This document shows positions 8,491 through 15,373 of a stretch of 53,790 nt of DNA, piece by piece. Position numbers and translations under genes: made by a program. Numbering within the stretch: the first letter of the stretch is position 1; every line of letters begins with the position of its first letter. The notes under the pieces are model-generated. The model ran no database searches, was not told where the DNA came from, and saw nothing but the letters and a program-made list of their open reading frames with translations. The DNA is from Ferrimicrobium acidiphilum DSM 19497 (lineage in GTDB: Bacteria > Actinomycetota > Acidimicrobiia > Acidimicrobiales > Acidimicrobiaceae), in NCBI RefSeq assembly GCF_000949255.1, contig NZ_JXUW01000020.1:1-53790 (forward strand). Direction: 5' to 3'.

Positions 8491-9687
8491 CTACCTACGA
8501 AGGCCGCCTCCTTTAGGCGGTTTGAATGTTAGCGTTTGTTCGCCAAGAATCTTAGGATTGCCGGAACGGAGGGCCGATACGATAGCGTGTTCTCTGAGGT
8601 ACTCGCGCAGAAGTGGTTGCACAAAGTCGACTTCTCCATGGCGTACTCCTTCAATTAGGCCCGCCTCAATTAGACGGAGCCGATACTGACTCCCGAAGTT
8701 CGCGGTGACGTTGAGGCGAACACAAATGTCAGACATCCTCGAAGGACCGTCGTCTTGTGCCATGACGGTCAGAAACGTTCGATCAATATCGGACAGATCA
8801 GCTAGCGCTGGTTCAAATATCAACGATCCCATGCGTTTGCGAGCCTCAGTCACCCCCATGGTGACATCCGCCAAGGTTATCTCTTCCTCGCTGGGATGCT
8901 GACGCCAGCTATAGCGGCCCACGAGCTGGATCAGAAACGGATATCCACCCGTCGCGTGTGCGGCCTCATCAAGGGCTGCGGGAGCAATTGTGCGACCGTT
9001 GGCTTCGATTGGTTCGCGAATTGCCCGTTCCACGTCGGCAAAGTCGACTGGACCAAGAACGTAACGATCCGCTCGCTGGAGGAACGTCAACACGTTATCG
9101 TTGAGGACGGCGCTTACCGCACTCGGGAGACCAGCGCCAGCAAATGCCACCTCCCTTTCTTCACGGAAGGCATGTTGTAATGTTGCTCCAAACTCGCGCA
9201 GTTCGTCTATCTGTCGATAGTGCAGTTCGTCGAGAGTGATGAGCACGCCTGTGCCGTGTTCAGCAAGCGTGTCGGTCACCAACTCAAGTTGGTTCCGAAA
9301 GGTCAGAGGGGTGGGATGAACGTTCGTGGTATCCCAGGTTGCTCCACCAGCTCCGAATGGAAGGGACACGCCGGTCAATCGCGTCATTTTACGTTCGACA
9401 CGTTGGCTGGATAGGATACCCGGAAGGTGAATTGTGGCGAGGCGAGTGATAAATCCCGGGGTTGCCGTTTCAGAGATCACCAGCCAGGCTTGCTCCTTAG
9501 CGACCTCCTGAACTGCGTTTAGTATGACCGTTTTGCCGGTACCCCGAGCACCGGTATAAAGCGTGGCTCGCGATGGGGACCCTGGGCCATCACCTAGGCC
9601 GGAAGCGAATTCTCCGATAAGGTCGTCTCTTCCCACGAGCAGAGGTGGGGATACACCGAAGGTTGGGCTGAAGGGATTCCTTGTCAT
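8491..9687 (-). CDS. AAA-type ATPase with C-terminal winged helix, paralog 1
   Basis: The product is 398 residues starting MTRNPFSPTFGVSPPLLVGRDDL. It shows a Walker A (YTGARGTGKT, residues ~44-52), a Walker B with Asp-Glu (VLITLDELH), a sensor-like FAGAGLP, a lid region (TGGYPFLIQLVG) and a C-terminal winged-helix-like part ending FVQPLLREYLREH. This is the layout of stand-alone STAND/Orc-like ATPases whose roles are mostly unknown. A close paralog lies at 40932-41999. The gene is boxed by inverted IS605-type hairpins, and no partner gene shares its strand within 1 kb, which suggests transposition as cargo. Function unknown. Confidence 0.75.
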   Translation of the reverse strand: MTRNPFSPTFGVSPPLLVGRDDLIGEFASGLGDGPGSPSRATLYTGARGTGKTVILNAVQEVAKEQAWLVISETATPGFITRLATIHLPGILSSQRVERKMTRLTGVSLPFGAGGATWDTTNVHPTPLTFRNQLELVTDTLAEHGTGVLITLDELHYRQIDELREFGATLQHAFREEREVAFAGAGLPSAVSAVLNDNVLTFLQRADRYVLGPVDFADVERAIREPIEANGRTIAPAALDEAAHATGGYPFLIQLVGRYSWRQHPSEEEITLADVTMGVTEARKRMGSLIFEPALADLSDIDRTFLTVMAQDDGPSRMSDICVRLNVTANFGSQYRLRLIEAGLIEGVRHGEVDFVQPLLREYLREHAIVSALRSGNPKILGEQTLTFKPPKGGGLRR

Positions 9688-9751
9688 ACAGCCAGTTTAC
9701 CACGAGTCGTTTTAGATTCGTTTAGACGGTTTAGTTTCTTTAGATATCCCT

Positions 9752-9774
9752 CCCCGCCCTGAAGGACGAGGCTT
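9752..9774 (-). repeat. IS200/IS605-type subterminal hairpin, inverted copy
   Basis: On the minus strand this reads CCTCGTCC-TTCA-GGGCGGGG-AGG, matching 8423-8445 except in the loop and one stem base. The two hairpins face each other across the AAA ATPase gene. Confidence 0.5.
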
Positions 9775-9850
9775 CCCGGCGCACTTGGTGAGATTCGTCT
9801 CCATGTTGCCTATATGTGTTAGTAAGACCTTAGAGGAGGAGAACACGAAC

Positions 9851-10696
9851 ATGGATACGGACAAGAAGCTGATCTTTTCAACGGGCGCAAAGGGTGGGGT
9901 TGGCAAGTCCACACTGGCGATCCTGATGGTGGAAGCACTGCTAGAGGGAGAGGCTACGGTTGCCTGCTTGGAGGGCGACGAGCGTTCTGCGTCGCTTGGG
10001 GCTAAGTACGGCTCTCATCCAGAGGTTCGCGTGGCCAATGTTGACCTGTCAAGCCTTACACCCGATGCTGGCTTGGCGATGCTCGGCAAGGCAGTTGAAT
10101 CATTGGACGCACAGTACGTGGTTGTGAACACCCCCGCGAGCGGAGTGCGGGTCTTTGACGAGCTCCCACTGGTTTTGACATCTCTTGGGCGTGAACCCCG
10201 AGCTACCTGGTCCTTAGCGATCACCGCTGATCGCATCAAGGACGGAGCAGATGACGACGGCCTCTTTACGAGTATCGACGGTGAGATGCTCTCTGGCATC
10301 GCATCAACCCGTGTCACAGTGGTGCGCCCGCTCTTTCAATGTTCCTATCGTGGTGAACCGTTCTGGTGCGATGATCGGGGTGATTTGATGAAACGTGTGG
10401 GGATGCGCATCATGGACATTCCTAGGATTCCCATGCCAACGCTTGAAGCGATCCACCGAACTCCACTGTCCGTCTCTGAGGTGGCTGCGCAGAGTGATCC
10501 AATCCTGAGTGCGGCGTTGCTAGTTACCTGGCATCGCATCAAGACCGCGTTGGCAGCGACGGTGCTAGACGGAGCTGCGGTTAATCTCATCCCGCCGCCC
10601 CTGTCGCTTCCAAAGCGCGAGAAGATTTTCGGTGCAGGTGGGATTCTGCAGCAGTTGGCGGATGAGAAGGCCAATGATGCAAAGGGCAACGACTAA
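9851..10696 (+). CDS. ParA/MinD-superfamily P-loop ATPase (plasmid or mobilisation type)
   Basis: The start at ATG 9851 is fixed by a strong AGAGGAGGAG 11 nt upstream. The product is 281 residues. It opens with the deviant Walker A KGGVGKST (residues ~14-21), typical of ParA/MinD proteins. A Walker-A'-like Asp-bearing segment (CLEGDERSA) replaces the usual DxD, and YVVVNTP fills the Walker B position. Such ATPases partition plasmids or assist mobilisation (TraL/MobD-like). There is no parB-like gene next to it. A 46-bp piece of its 3' end is repeated at 12246-12291, so a second copy once existed nearby. The exact subfamily is uncertain. Confidence 0.7.
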   Translation: MDTDKKLIFSTGAKGGVGKSTLAILMVEALLEGEATVACLEGDERSASLGAKYGSHPEVRVANVDLSSLTPDAGLAMLGKAVESLDAQYVVVNTPASGVRVFDELPLVLTSLGREPRATWSLAITADRIKDGADDDGLFTSIDGEMLSGIASTRVTVVRPLFQCSYRGEPFWCDDRGDLMKRVGMRIMDIPRIPMPTLEAIHRTPLSVSEVAAQSDPILSAALLVTWHRIKTALAATVLDGAAVNLIPPPLSLPKREKIFGAGGILQQLADEKANDAKGND

Positions 10697-10708
10697 CGCC
10701 TTTCTCGG

Positions 10709-10729
10709 TGCCCCACGCGAGTGGGGGTC
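10709..10729 (+). repeat. orphan CRISPR-repeat-like hairpin
   Basis: The sequence GTGCCCCACGCGAGTGGGGG lies 12 bp after the ParA-like gene and is the same core found in the two-repeat array at 18111-18190. It forms a CCCCAC/GTGGGG stem. It may be the last repeat of a lost array, or may now serve as a terminator stem. Confidence 0.55.
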
Positions 10730-10829
10730 ATCCGTTGAGACGCCAGCGTTGTTGTAGTCCCAGGGATAAGCCTAATACGGCATCCAGGCTCATTGGGGGG
10801 CTACCGCGACAGCCCAGGACGTCTGCTCG

Positions 10830-11219
10830 CTAGCGGACCTTCGCTTTCATGGAAAGGCGTAAGCACCCAAGGTCAACGAAGAGCATTAACGTCGAGACAA
10901 CGACCCCCATCTTTGCTAGCACGGACATTCCTTGGACCCCCACCACTGACACGAATGCAAAGGAGACACTAGCGCCTGCAACGACTACCAACCAAAGCGG
11001 AACCGGGAAGACGCCCAAGTAGAGAGCATCGGCAGGGTCGATAAACCAGGCTGCAAGCATCGAGAGGTGACCACCCACTCCTCTCAGGGCCATCAGGATG
11101 ATAAGCGCGACAAGCGAGAGGCAACTCGCGACACCGAGTGCCTCGAGTACCTGATGAAACAGCATGAACCCGATAGCTGACGAAATCAACTCCAGAACCA
11201 TCAGGGGGACAAAACGCAT
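10830..11219 (-). CDS. small integral membrane protein
   Basis: The product is 129 residues with a good ribosome-binding site (GGAGGTGTTGGC before ATG 11219). Four hydrophobic segments are visible: LMVLELISSAIGFMLF, VASCLSLVALIILMAL, PVPLWLVVVAGASVSFAFVSVV, and AKMGVVVSTLMLFVDLGCL. No enzymatic motif can be seen. I do not recognise the family. It stands alone between the ParA-like gene and the first secreted-protein block, on the same strand as the latter. Confidence 0.55.
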   Translation of the reverse strand: MRFVPLMVLELISSAIGFMLFHQVLEALGVASCLSLVALIILMALRGVGGHLSMLAAWFIDPADALYLGVFPVPLWLVVVAGASVSFAFVSVVGVQGMSVLAKMGVVVSTLMLFVDLGCLRLSMKAKVR

Positions 11220-11414
11220 GCCAACACCTCCGAATACCTATGTCCGGGACAACCTTGAGATCCGACGAGCTTTAAGAACCCGAACTCCAGACTGGACCGG
11301 GTTAAGTCAGACCGCATGATCGATGATAGCCCTTCTCCTCAAACGTAACACCACCTATAGCAGGCAGGTGCGTCCTGGACTTTTGATTGCTCGAGGTGTT
11401 CGATATCACGGTGG

Positions 11415-11924
11415 TCATGACCCAGCGAGACGAGTTACATTGCTGTTTGCCATCGGGAGAGCGTAGTTGCCTCCGCGCTGGATTGAAAACAGATTACTTA
11501 CCCACTTAATTGCCGAGCTTACGACTCCACCCGCACACGATGCTAGGACCGTACCCCCGTCGACAAGGCCGACAGCCGCCAATCCAAATCCTGACGTCAA
11601 TGTAGCGATGACCACTCCGCCAGCCACTGCCACAACGCAACCCTCTATTGCCCCGGTGCTAGCATTTACAATAGTCTCGTTATATAGAGTCTGACCAGCC
11701 TGATCTGTGGTGTACAGGAAGTATTCCTTGGTCCCACACCCGTAACCTGGGTCGCAGATCAATTGCGGCTTTATCGAAGCCGCTGAAGTAGCAACGGTGG
11801 TAATGGCAGAATGCGTTACTACACTACTGTGGCTCGCCAACAACCCCATGCCAGTTCCGACACTAGCGAGTCCAAGACTGACGACTACAATCGCCCCACC
11901 TCAAACCATGTTCCGTATTTTCAT
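11415..11924 (-). pseudogene. secreted-protein family, copy B, TGA in leader
   Basis: ATG 11924 follows a strong GGAGGGGAAG and reads MKIRNMV. TGA at 11901-11903 then replaces a codon that is CGA in copy C, and the frame continues GGAIVVVSLGLASVGTGMGLLAS, a signal peptide. The rest (about 140 residues) contains CDPGYGCGTKEYF and a long Gly/Val/Ala-rich hydrophobic hairpin from EGCVVAVAGGVVIATLTSGFG to CAGGVVSSAIKWV, bounded by two cysteines. That region looks membrane-active and resembles bacteriocin-like peptides in general character only. Apart from the TGA the frame is open to 11415, so inactivation is recent or the codon is read through. Confidence 0.6.
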
Positions 11925-12240
11925 CTTCCCCTCCGAAGTTCTGGAGTTGCTGTTCTTGTGGTCGGCAACTACGTCTTAACGTAGCGCATCTCACCGACGG
12001 TTGCAACAACTTTCAGCCAAATAGTGTTGGTATGTCATCCGTTTGGTGGACACGGGAGATGGATTCACCAGAGTTTCAGCGCACGGGGCTTTGGGTCCGG
12101 GCCTCGAATCTACCCAGACGGGCCACGATTGAGGTGAGTGTCCTCTGGGTAGAGGCCAGGACCTCTTCGAGCCTGGCAAGGAAGTCGGGCATCTGACGGT
12201 TGAGCTGTGCGGTGGCTTCGAGGGCAACTTGGGTGTCACT
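11925..12240. repeat. duplicated block, copy 1 (matches 14905-15235)
   Basis: The region upstream of copy B and the tail of the neighbouring gene repeat those upstream of copy C: TTCTGGAGTTGCTGTTCTTG, GGCAACTACGTC, CGTAGCGCATCTCACC and the stretch CTCTGGGTAGAGGCCAG are shared. This shows that the secreted-protein gene was duplicated together with the 107-residue protein gene upstream of it. Confidence 0.8.
12076..12240 (-). pseudogene. 3' fragment of the 107-residue coiled-coil gene
   Basis: This encodes ALEATAQLNRQMPDFLARLEEV onward, ending QSPVR and TGA at 12076-12078. It is nearly identical to the C-terminal half of the intact gene at 15053-15373. The N-terminal half is missing at about 12240, where a fragment of the ParA-like gene is joined instead. 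Confidence 0.75.
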
Positions 12241-12565
12241 CCCCGAGCGCGAGAAGATTTTCGGTGAGGGTGGGATTATGCAGCAATTACTGGGTACCCG
12301 AGACAGCGGTGAGGCTGGGGATGAGTGAGGGCATCGGAGAGTGTCTCTTGCTCAACATGAGCTTTCCTACCGTATCTATCTTGGTCGGTCATCCCGCATT
12401 AGAGGTGGATCAGCTACGGGTCACCACTCCATCTGTTCATTTGAATTCTTGCCCACATTTTGGCGCCTTGAGCTATCTTGCAGTGTGTCAAGCAAAGCAT
12501 GTCGACCCCTCTGACGTGCTCTTATGCATTACGCGGTGAGGAGGATACCTCGTTGGAGAGAACTT
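12241..12565. other. mosaic of gene and repeat fragments
   Basis: Positions 12246-12291 repeat the 3' part of the ParA-like gene (10614-10659) with a few changes. Positions 12363-12440 resemble 20400-20460 (GAGGTGGATCA followed by CACCACTCC or CGCCACTCC). Positions 12450-12530 resemble 23880-23970 (TTGCCCACATTTTGGCGC against TGCCCACATTTTCACGC). No intact gene is present; the stretch looks like successive insertion and deletion debris. Confidence 0.55.
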
Positions 12566-14023
12566 TCAATAAGTCCCAAGCATCCAGGCAAAAGCCTCCG
12601 GCCCGTAAGTTATCGAGGTGCCAACCTGAGCAACCATCTCCTGCGGTTTACCGGAGCCGCTGGGTTGAGGCAATCCAGCTGTGGGAATTACTTCCATGAC
12701 ATCGTTTAAGTAACGAATGGCGAGTTTGAGCAATGCCTCGGTCAGCCGTCCTACCTCAAAGTTGATCTGTTCGTGCCCCTCGTTCGCGATTCCGAAGGCC
12801 TCTGCTACTTCTAGTCGGCGCAGATTATCGACTAACTCCGTAACACCTGGACCCTTGCATGAACCCCTTAGTGAGTTTATAAGTGCTAGATCCATAGTTG
12901 TCGCATGTCCACTTTTCACGGCGTTCTTCATCGCCTCAAAGACGTCCTTCGTTAGCCCACTACGAAGGTCAAGAGACTCACGAAGTTGGCCCCATATCAC
13001 CGACATCTCATGCCAATGGGGTAACGACGTTTTCATTTCACTATAGGGATCACCCTTACTTGACCCTACTTCATCCCGAGCAAGCCCGGTCAGGGTCGTC
13101 TCGGCAATGACAGTCTGTAGGAGGTTCCACTGAATTTGGATCGCTTCGCCGACTTGACCAAGGAACAGGTCGAATGCATTCACAGCATGGCTGTGGCACG
13201 TTGACGCGGCAGGCAAGTCTTGCTGCGCGGCTGCCTCGGCAAGGCTCACATGAACTCGATCCCGCGCTTCCAAGCTGTTGCCCAAAGCACGGACCATGCG
13301 GTTCCAAATGGGCGAGAGCCGATCCCCACCTCTGCTGAGCTTATTTTGAATATCCCACTTCCCCAACATGATCACCCACCTAGTATCGTCTTTGACGAGG
13401 TAGCGCCCCGCGAGGTCATAGAATGCGACTTTGCCCAACTTATCCGACGATCCGCTGTTGCAATCCTTCGGGAAGTGCGACCACACATAGCGACCTCTCG
13501 ATCTGAGGTACAGTCCCACCAGGATGAGCGCGTCGGCGACCCCAGTTGTAGCCGACGCCCGATGCACATGTTCGATCACGCCGTACGGGTACTCGAGCCG
13601 TTCGGTTTGCTGGGAAACGATAATGTCAGCACCAATAGAATCCCCAACCTGGAGTAGCTGGATTATCCGTGCATCGGGTTGGAGAGTAGCGCCCGGCATT
13701 ATTTCTGGCGCTATCTCTGTTGCCCGCATGGGCAAGTTATATCTCTCATCACGAGAACTCACCGCGAGACGCTCTGGCCGATCTTCCTCGTTTTCCACAA
13801 CCACCCGACGGTGACTAGGACAGGTGCTCCAAGTACCAGGGACCTGTGACGAATCCTCGAGATAGAACAATTCGAGTAAATCGATGTTCATGAGGCCGGA
13901 CAACAGGAACGCCTCCGAGAAAGGCGACTCTTGCGCCATCCGAAACTCGTCACCCAACCAAAGCACCCGTAATGACGGGGCCTCGACTCTCCCGATAAAC
14001 GGGCTAGAAAAGTTCGTAGGCAT
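12566..14023 (-). CDS. hypothetical protein, third gene of overlapping operon
   Basis: I do not recognise this 485-residue protein. I chose ATG 14023 (MPTNFSSPFIGRVEAP), with GGGGTG about 10 nt upstream; GTG 14035 is an alternative. Both overlap or touch the stop of the 76-residue gene. No signal peptide or membrane helix is visible, so it is probably cytoplasmic. The N-terminal third has an alpha/beta look (LRVLWLGDEF, NIDLLELFYL). The middle has ADIIVSQQTERLEYPYG, then ALILVGLYLRSRGRYVWSHFP and RYLVKDDTRWVIMLGKWDIQ, with histidines and cysteines nearby (STCHSHAVNAFD). The C-terminal part is helical. Being coupled to a secreted-protein gene, it could modify, guard against or regulate that product; this is speculation. 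Confidence 0.65.
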   Translation of the reverse strand: MPTNFSSPFIGRVEAPSLRVLWLGDEFRMAQESPFSEAFLLSGLMNIDLLELFYLEDSSQVPGTWSTCPSHRRVVVENEEDRPERLAVSSRDERYNLPMRATEIAPEIMPGATLQPDARIIQLLQVGDSIGADIIVSQQTERLEYPYGVIEHVHRASATTGVADALILVGLYLRSRGRYVWSHFPKDCNSGSSDKLGKVAFYDLAGRYLVKDDTRWVIMLGKWDIQNKLSRGGDRLSPIWNRMVRALGNSLEARDRVHVSLAEAAAQQDLPAASTCHSHAVNAFDLFLGQVGEAIQIQWNLLQTVIAETTLTGLARDEVGSSKGDPYSEMKTSLPHWHEMSVIWGQLRESLDLRSGLTKDVFEAMKNAVKSGHATTMDLALINSLRGSCKGPGVTELVDNLRRLEVAEAFGIANEGHEQINFEVGRLTEALLKLAIRYLNDVMEVIPTAGLPQPSGSGKPQEMVAQVGTSITYGPEAFAWMLGTY

Positions 14024-14024
14024 C

Positions 14025-14255
14025 TTAAGTGTCACCCCATTGTGAAAGCAACGAGAGTAGGGCCCTCCGAAGTTTGATAGCCGAGATCGCTACTGTTGAT
14101 GAGTACAGACCACCTTCATATGAATAATTACGCGCATAGATAATTCCCTTATGGACACACTCGCTGACCGCGCGTGACGCTAGAGTATTATCCGCAGTGC
14201 TACTATCAGCAAAAGCCAACAAATCCAGCAATGCTAAGGGATAACTAATCGACAT
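14025..14255 (-). CDS. small hypothetical protein, second gene of overlapping operon
   Basis: The product is 76 residues (MSISYPLALLDLLAFADSST). ATG 14255 lies inside the end of the upstream secreted-protein gene (ATGTCGATTAG, 11-nt overlap), and its own stop overlaps the next gene, so all three are probably translationally coupled. The sequence is hydrophobic at the start and basic near the end (AIKLRRALLSLLSQW), without a clear membrane helix or known domain. Its size and position would suit an immunity or accessory protein, but nothing in the sequence proves this. Confidence 0.5.
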   Translation of the reverse strand: MSISYPLALLDLLAFADSSTADNTLASRAVSECVHKGIIYARNYSYEGGLYSSTVAISAIKLRRALLSLLSQWGDT

Positions 14256-14886
14256 TTTCGCAAGCTATGCCGAGGCTATCGCCATTTTCTTCGAACGTTT
14301 GGGCGCAATACTTCCCAGGGACCACGTCGCCATTTGGCGCCCACGTATAAATCCCTTGCTCACCAGCCGGATAATAAAATATGCCTGAGTACTTATTAAC
14401 ACCGCCTGGGCCATAGATGTGTTGATATCCAACAAAATCCTCCTCCACAAGGATCGATGCTGCAATATATTTCACGTAGTTACCACTGCCCTCGATGTTG
14501 ATGCACGTTACCCCAACGGACGCACTCTCTGCGTCACAACCGTAGGCGGTTTCAGGTCGAGCTACACTTCCTGACACGATCATGCCAGTGCTGACAGCAG
14601 GTAGTGAGGTTGCGGGCGCCGTCACGGTTGGACTTGATCCCATGAGTGCGTCGATCCCACGCGGCATAGCAGCACTAGCAAGGAGACTATACGTAGGAGC
14701 TCGAAGCCCACCTTCGTTTGCATCGACATCTTCTGGACGGACGGCAGCCGACGCGGCTCCATGCAGTGTCCAACTACCCAACGCCGGTCTCGATTCTTCA
14801 CCTTTGTGACTCACCGTCAACCCCATGCCAGTTCCCAAGCTAGTGAGTCCGAGACTGACGGCTACAATCGCCCCACCTCGAACCAT
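14245..14886 (-). CDS. secreted-protein family, copy C, first gene of overlapping operon
   Basis: The product is 213 residues from ATG 14886 (MVRGGAIVAVSLGLTSLGTGMGLTVS), an export signal shared with copies A and B. The strong GGAGGGGAAG lies before an ATC (14904) that corresponds to the ATG start of copy B, so the true start is either a weakly served ATG 14886 or a non-standard codon. After a Ser/Ala/Pro-rich linker comes a Cys-containing domain: YGCDAESASVGVTCINIEGSGNYVKYI, YGPGGVNKYSGIFYYP, PGKYCAQTF, GIACENVD. The four cysteines probably form two disulphides outside the cell. I vaguely know small exported actinobacterial proteins of this pattern, but not their role. Confidence 0.65.
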   Translation of the reverse strand: MVRGGAIVAVSLGLTSLGTGMGLTVSHKGEESRPALGSWTLHGAASAAVRPEDVDANEGGLRAPTYSLLASAAMPRGIDALMGSSPTVTAPATSLPAVSTGMIVSGSVARPETAYGCDAESASVGVTCINIEGSGNYVKYIAASILVEEDFVGYQHIYGPGGVNKYSGIFYYPAGEQGIYTWAPNGDVVPGKYCAQTFEENGDSLGIACENVD

Positions 14887-14904
14887 GTTCCATACTTTGA
14901 TCTT

Positions 14905-15235
14905 CCCCTCCGATGTTCTGGAGTTGCTGTTCTTGTGGTCGGCAACTACGTCTCAACGTAGCGCATCTCACCAAAGGTTGCAATGAGTTTTCGACAAATG
15001 CTGTTGGTATGTCATCCGTTTGGAGGACACGGGAGATGGATTCGCCAGAGTTTCAGCGTGCGGGGCTTTGGGGCCGGGCCTCAAGTCTACCCAGACGGGC
15101 CTCGATTGAGGTGAGTGTCCTCTGGGTAGAGGCCAGCACCTCTTCGAGCCTGGCAAGGAAGTCGGGCATCTGACGGTTGAGCTGTGCGGTGGCTTCGAGT
15201 TCGGCGTGTACGTCACTCCCCTCCCCTGCCTTGGC
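14905..15235. repeat. duplicated block, copy 2 (matches 11925-12240)
   Basis: This is the upstream region of copy C together with the 3' half of the 107-residue gene; see the entry at 11925. It contains a palindromic-looking CTCTGGGTAGAGG near 15119 within the coding part. Confidence 0.75.
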
Positions 15236-15373
15236 GATGACCGTACCGAGTAGTGCGACTGTGGCCCATATCGGGTGGTCGTCGGGTAGACCCTGCACAT
15301 CTGCAAGGGTCTCGACCACTTGGCGCTGATGAAAATCGGTCAGTTGTTGTAGTGCTTGGTCTCTTGGCATCAT
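15053..15373 (-). CDS. small acidic coiled-coil protein
   Basis: The product is 106-107 residues starting M(M)PRDQALQQLTDFHQRQ. The start codons overlap the stop of the upstream 459-residue gene, so this is the third gene of a 17.4-15.05 kb operon. The middle is helical, and the C-terminal half (ARLEEVLASTQRTLTSIEARLGRLEAR) has heptad spacing of hydrophobic residues, suggesting a coiled coil. There is no catalytic motif. A truncated duplicate lies at 12076-12240. In plasmid operons, small coiled-coil proteins like this often accompany mobilisation proteins. Confidence 0.6.
   Translation of the reverse strand: MMPRDQALQQLTDFHQRQVVETLADVQGLPDDHPIWATVALLGTVIAKAGEGSDVHAELEATAQLNRQMPDFLARLEEVLASTQRTLTSIEARLGRLEARPQSPAR

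Noticed and set aside
11415-11849. Firm assignment of copy B as a bacteriocin
   Set aside because: Only general features (signal peptide, Gly-rich hydrophobic hairpin, two Cys) support it; no specific bacteriocin family motif was recognised.
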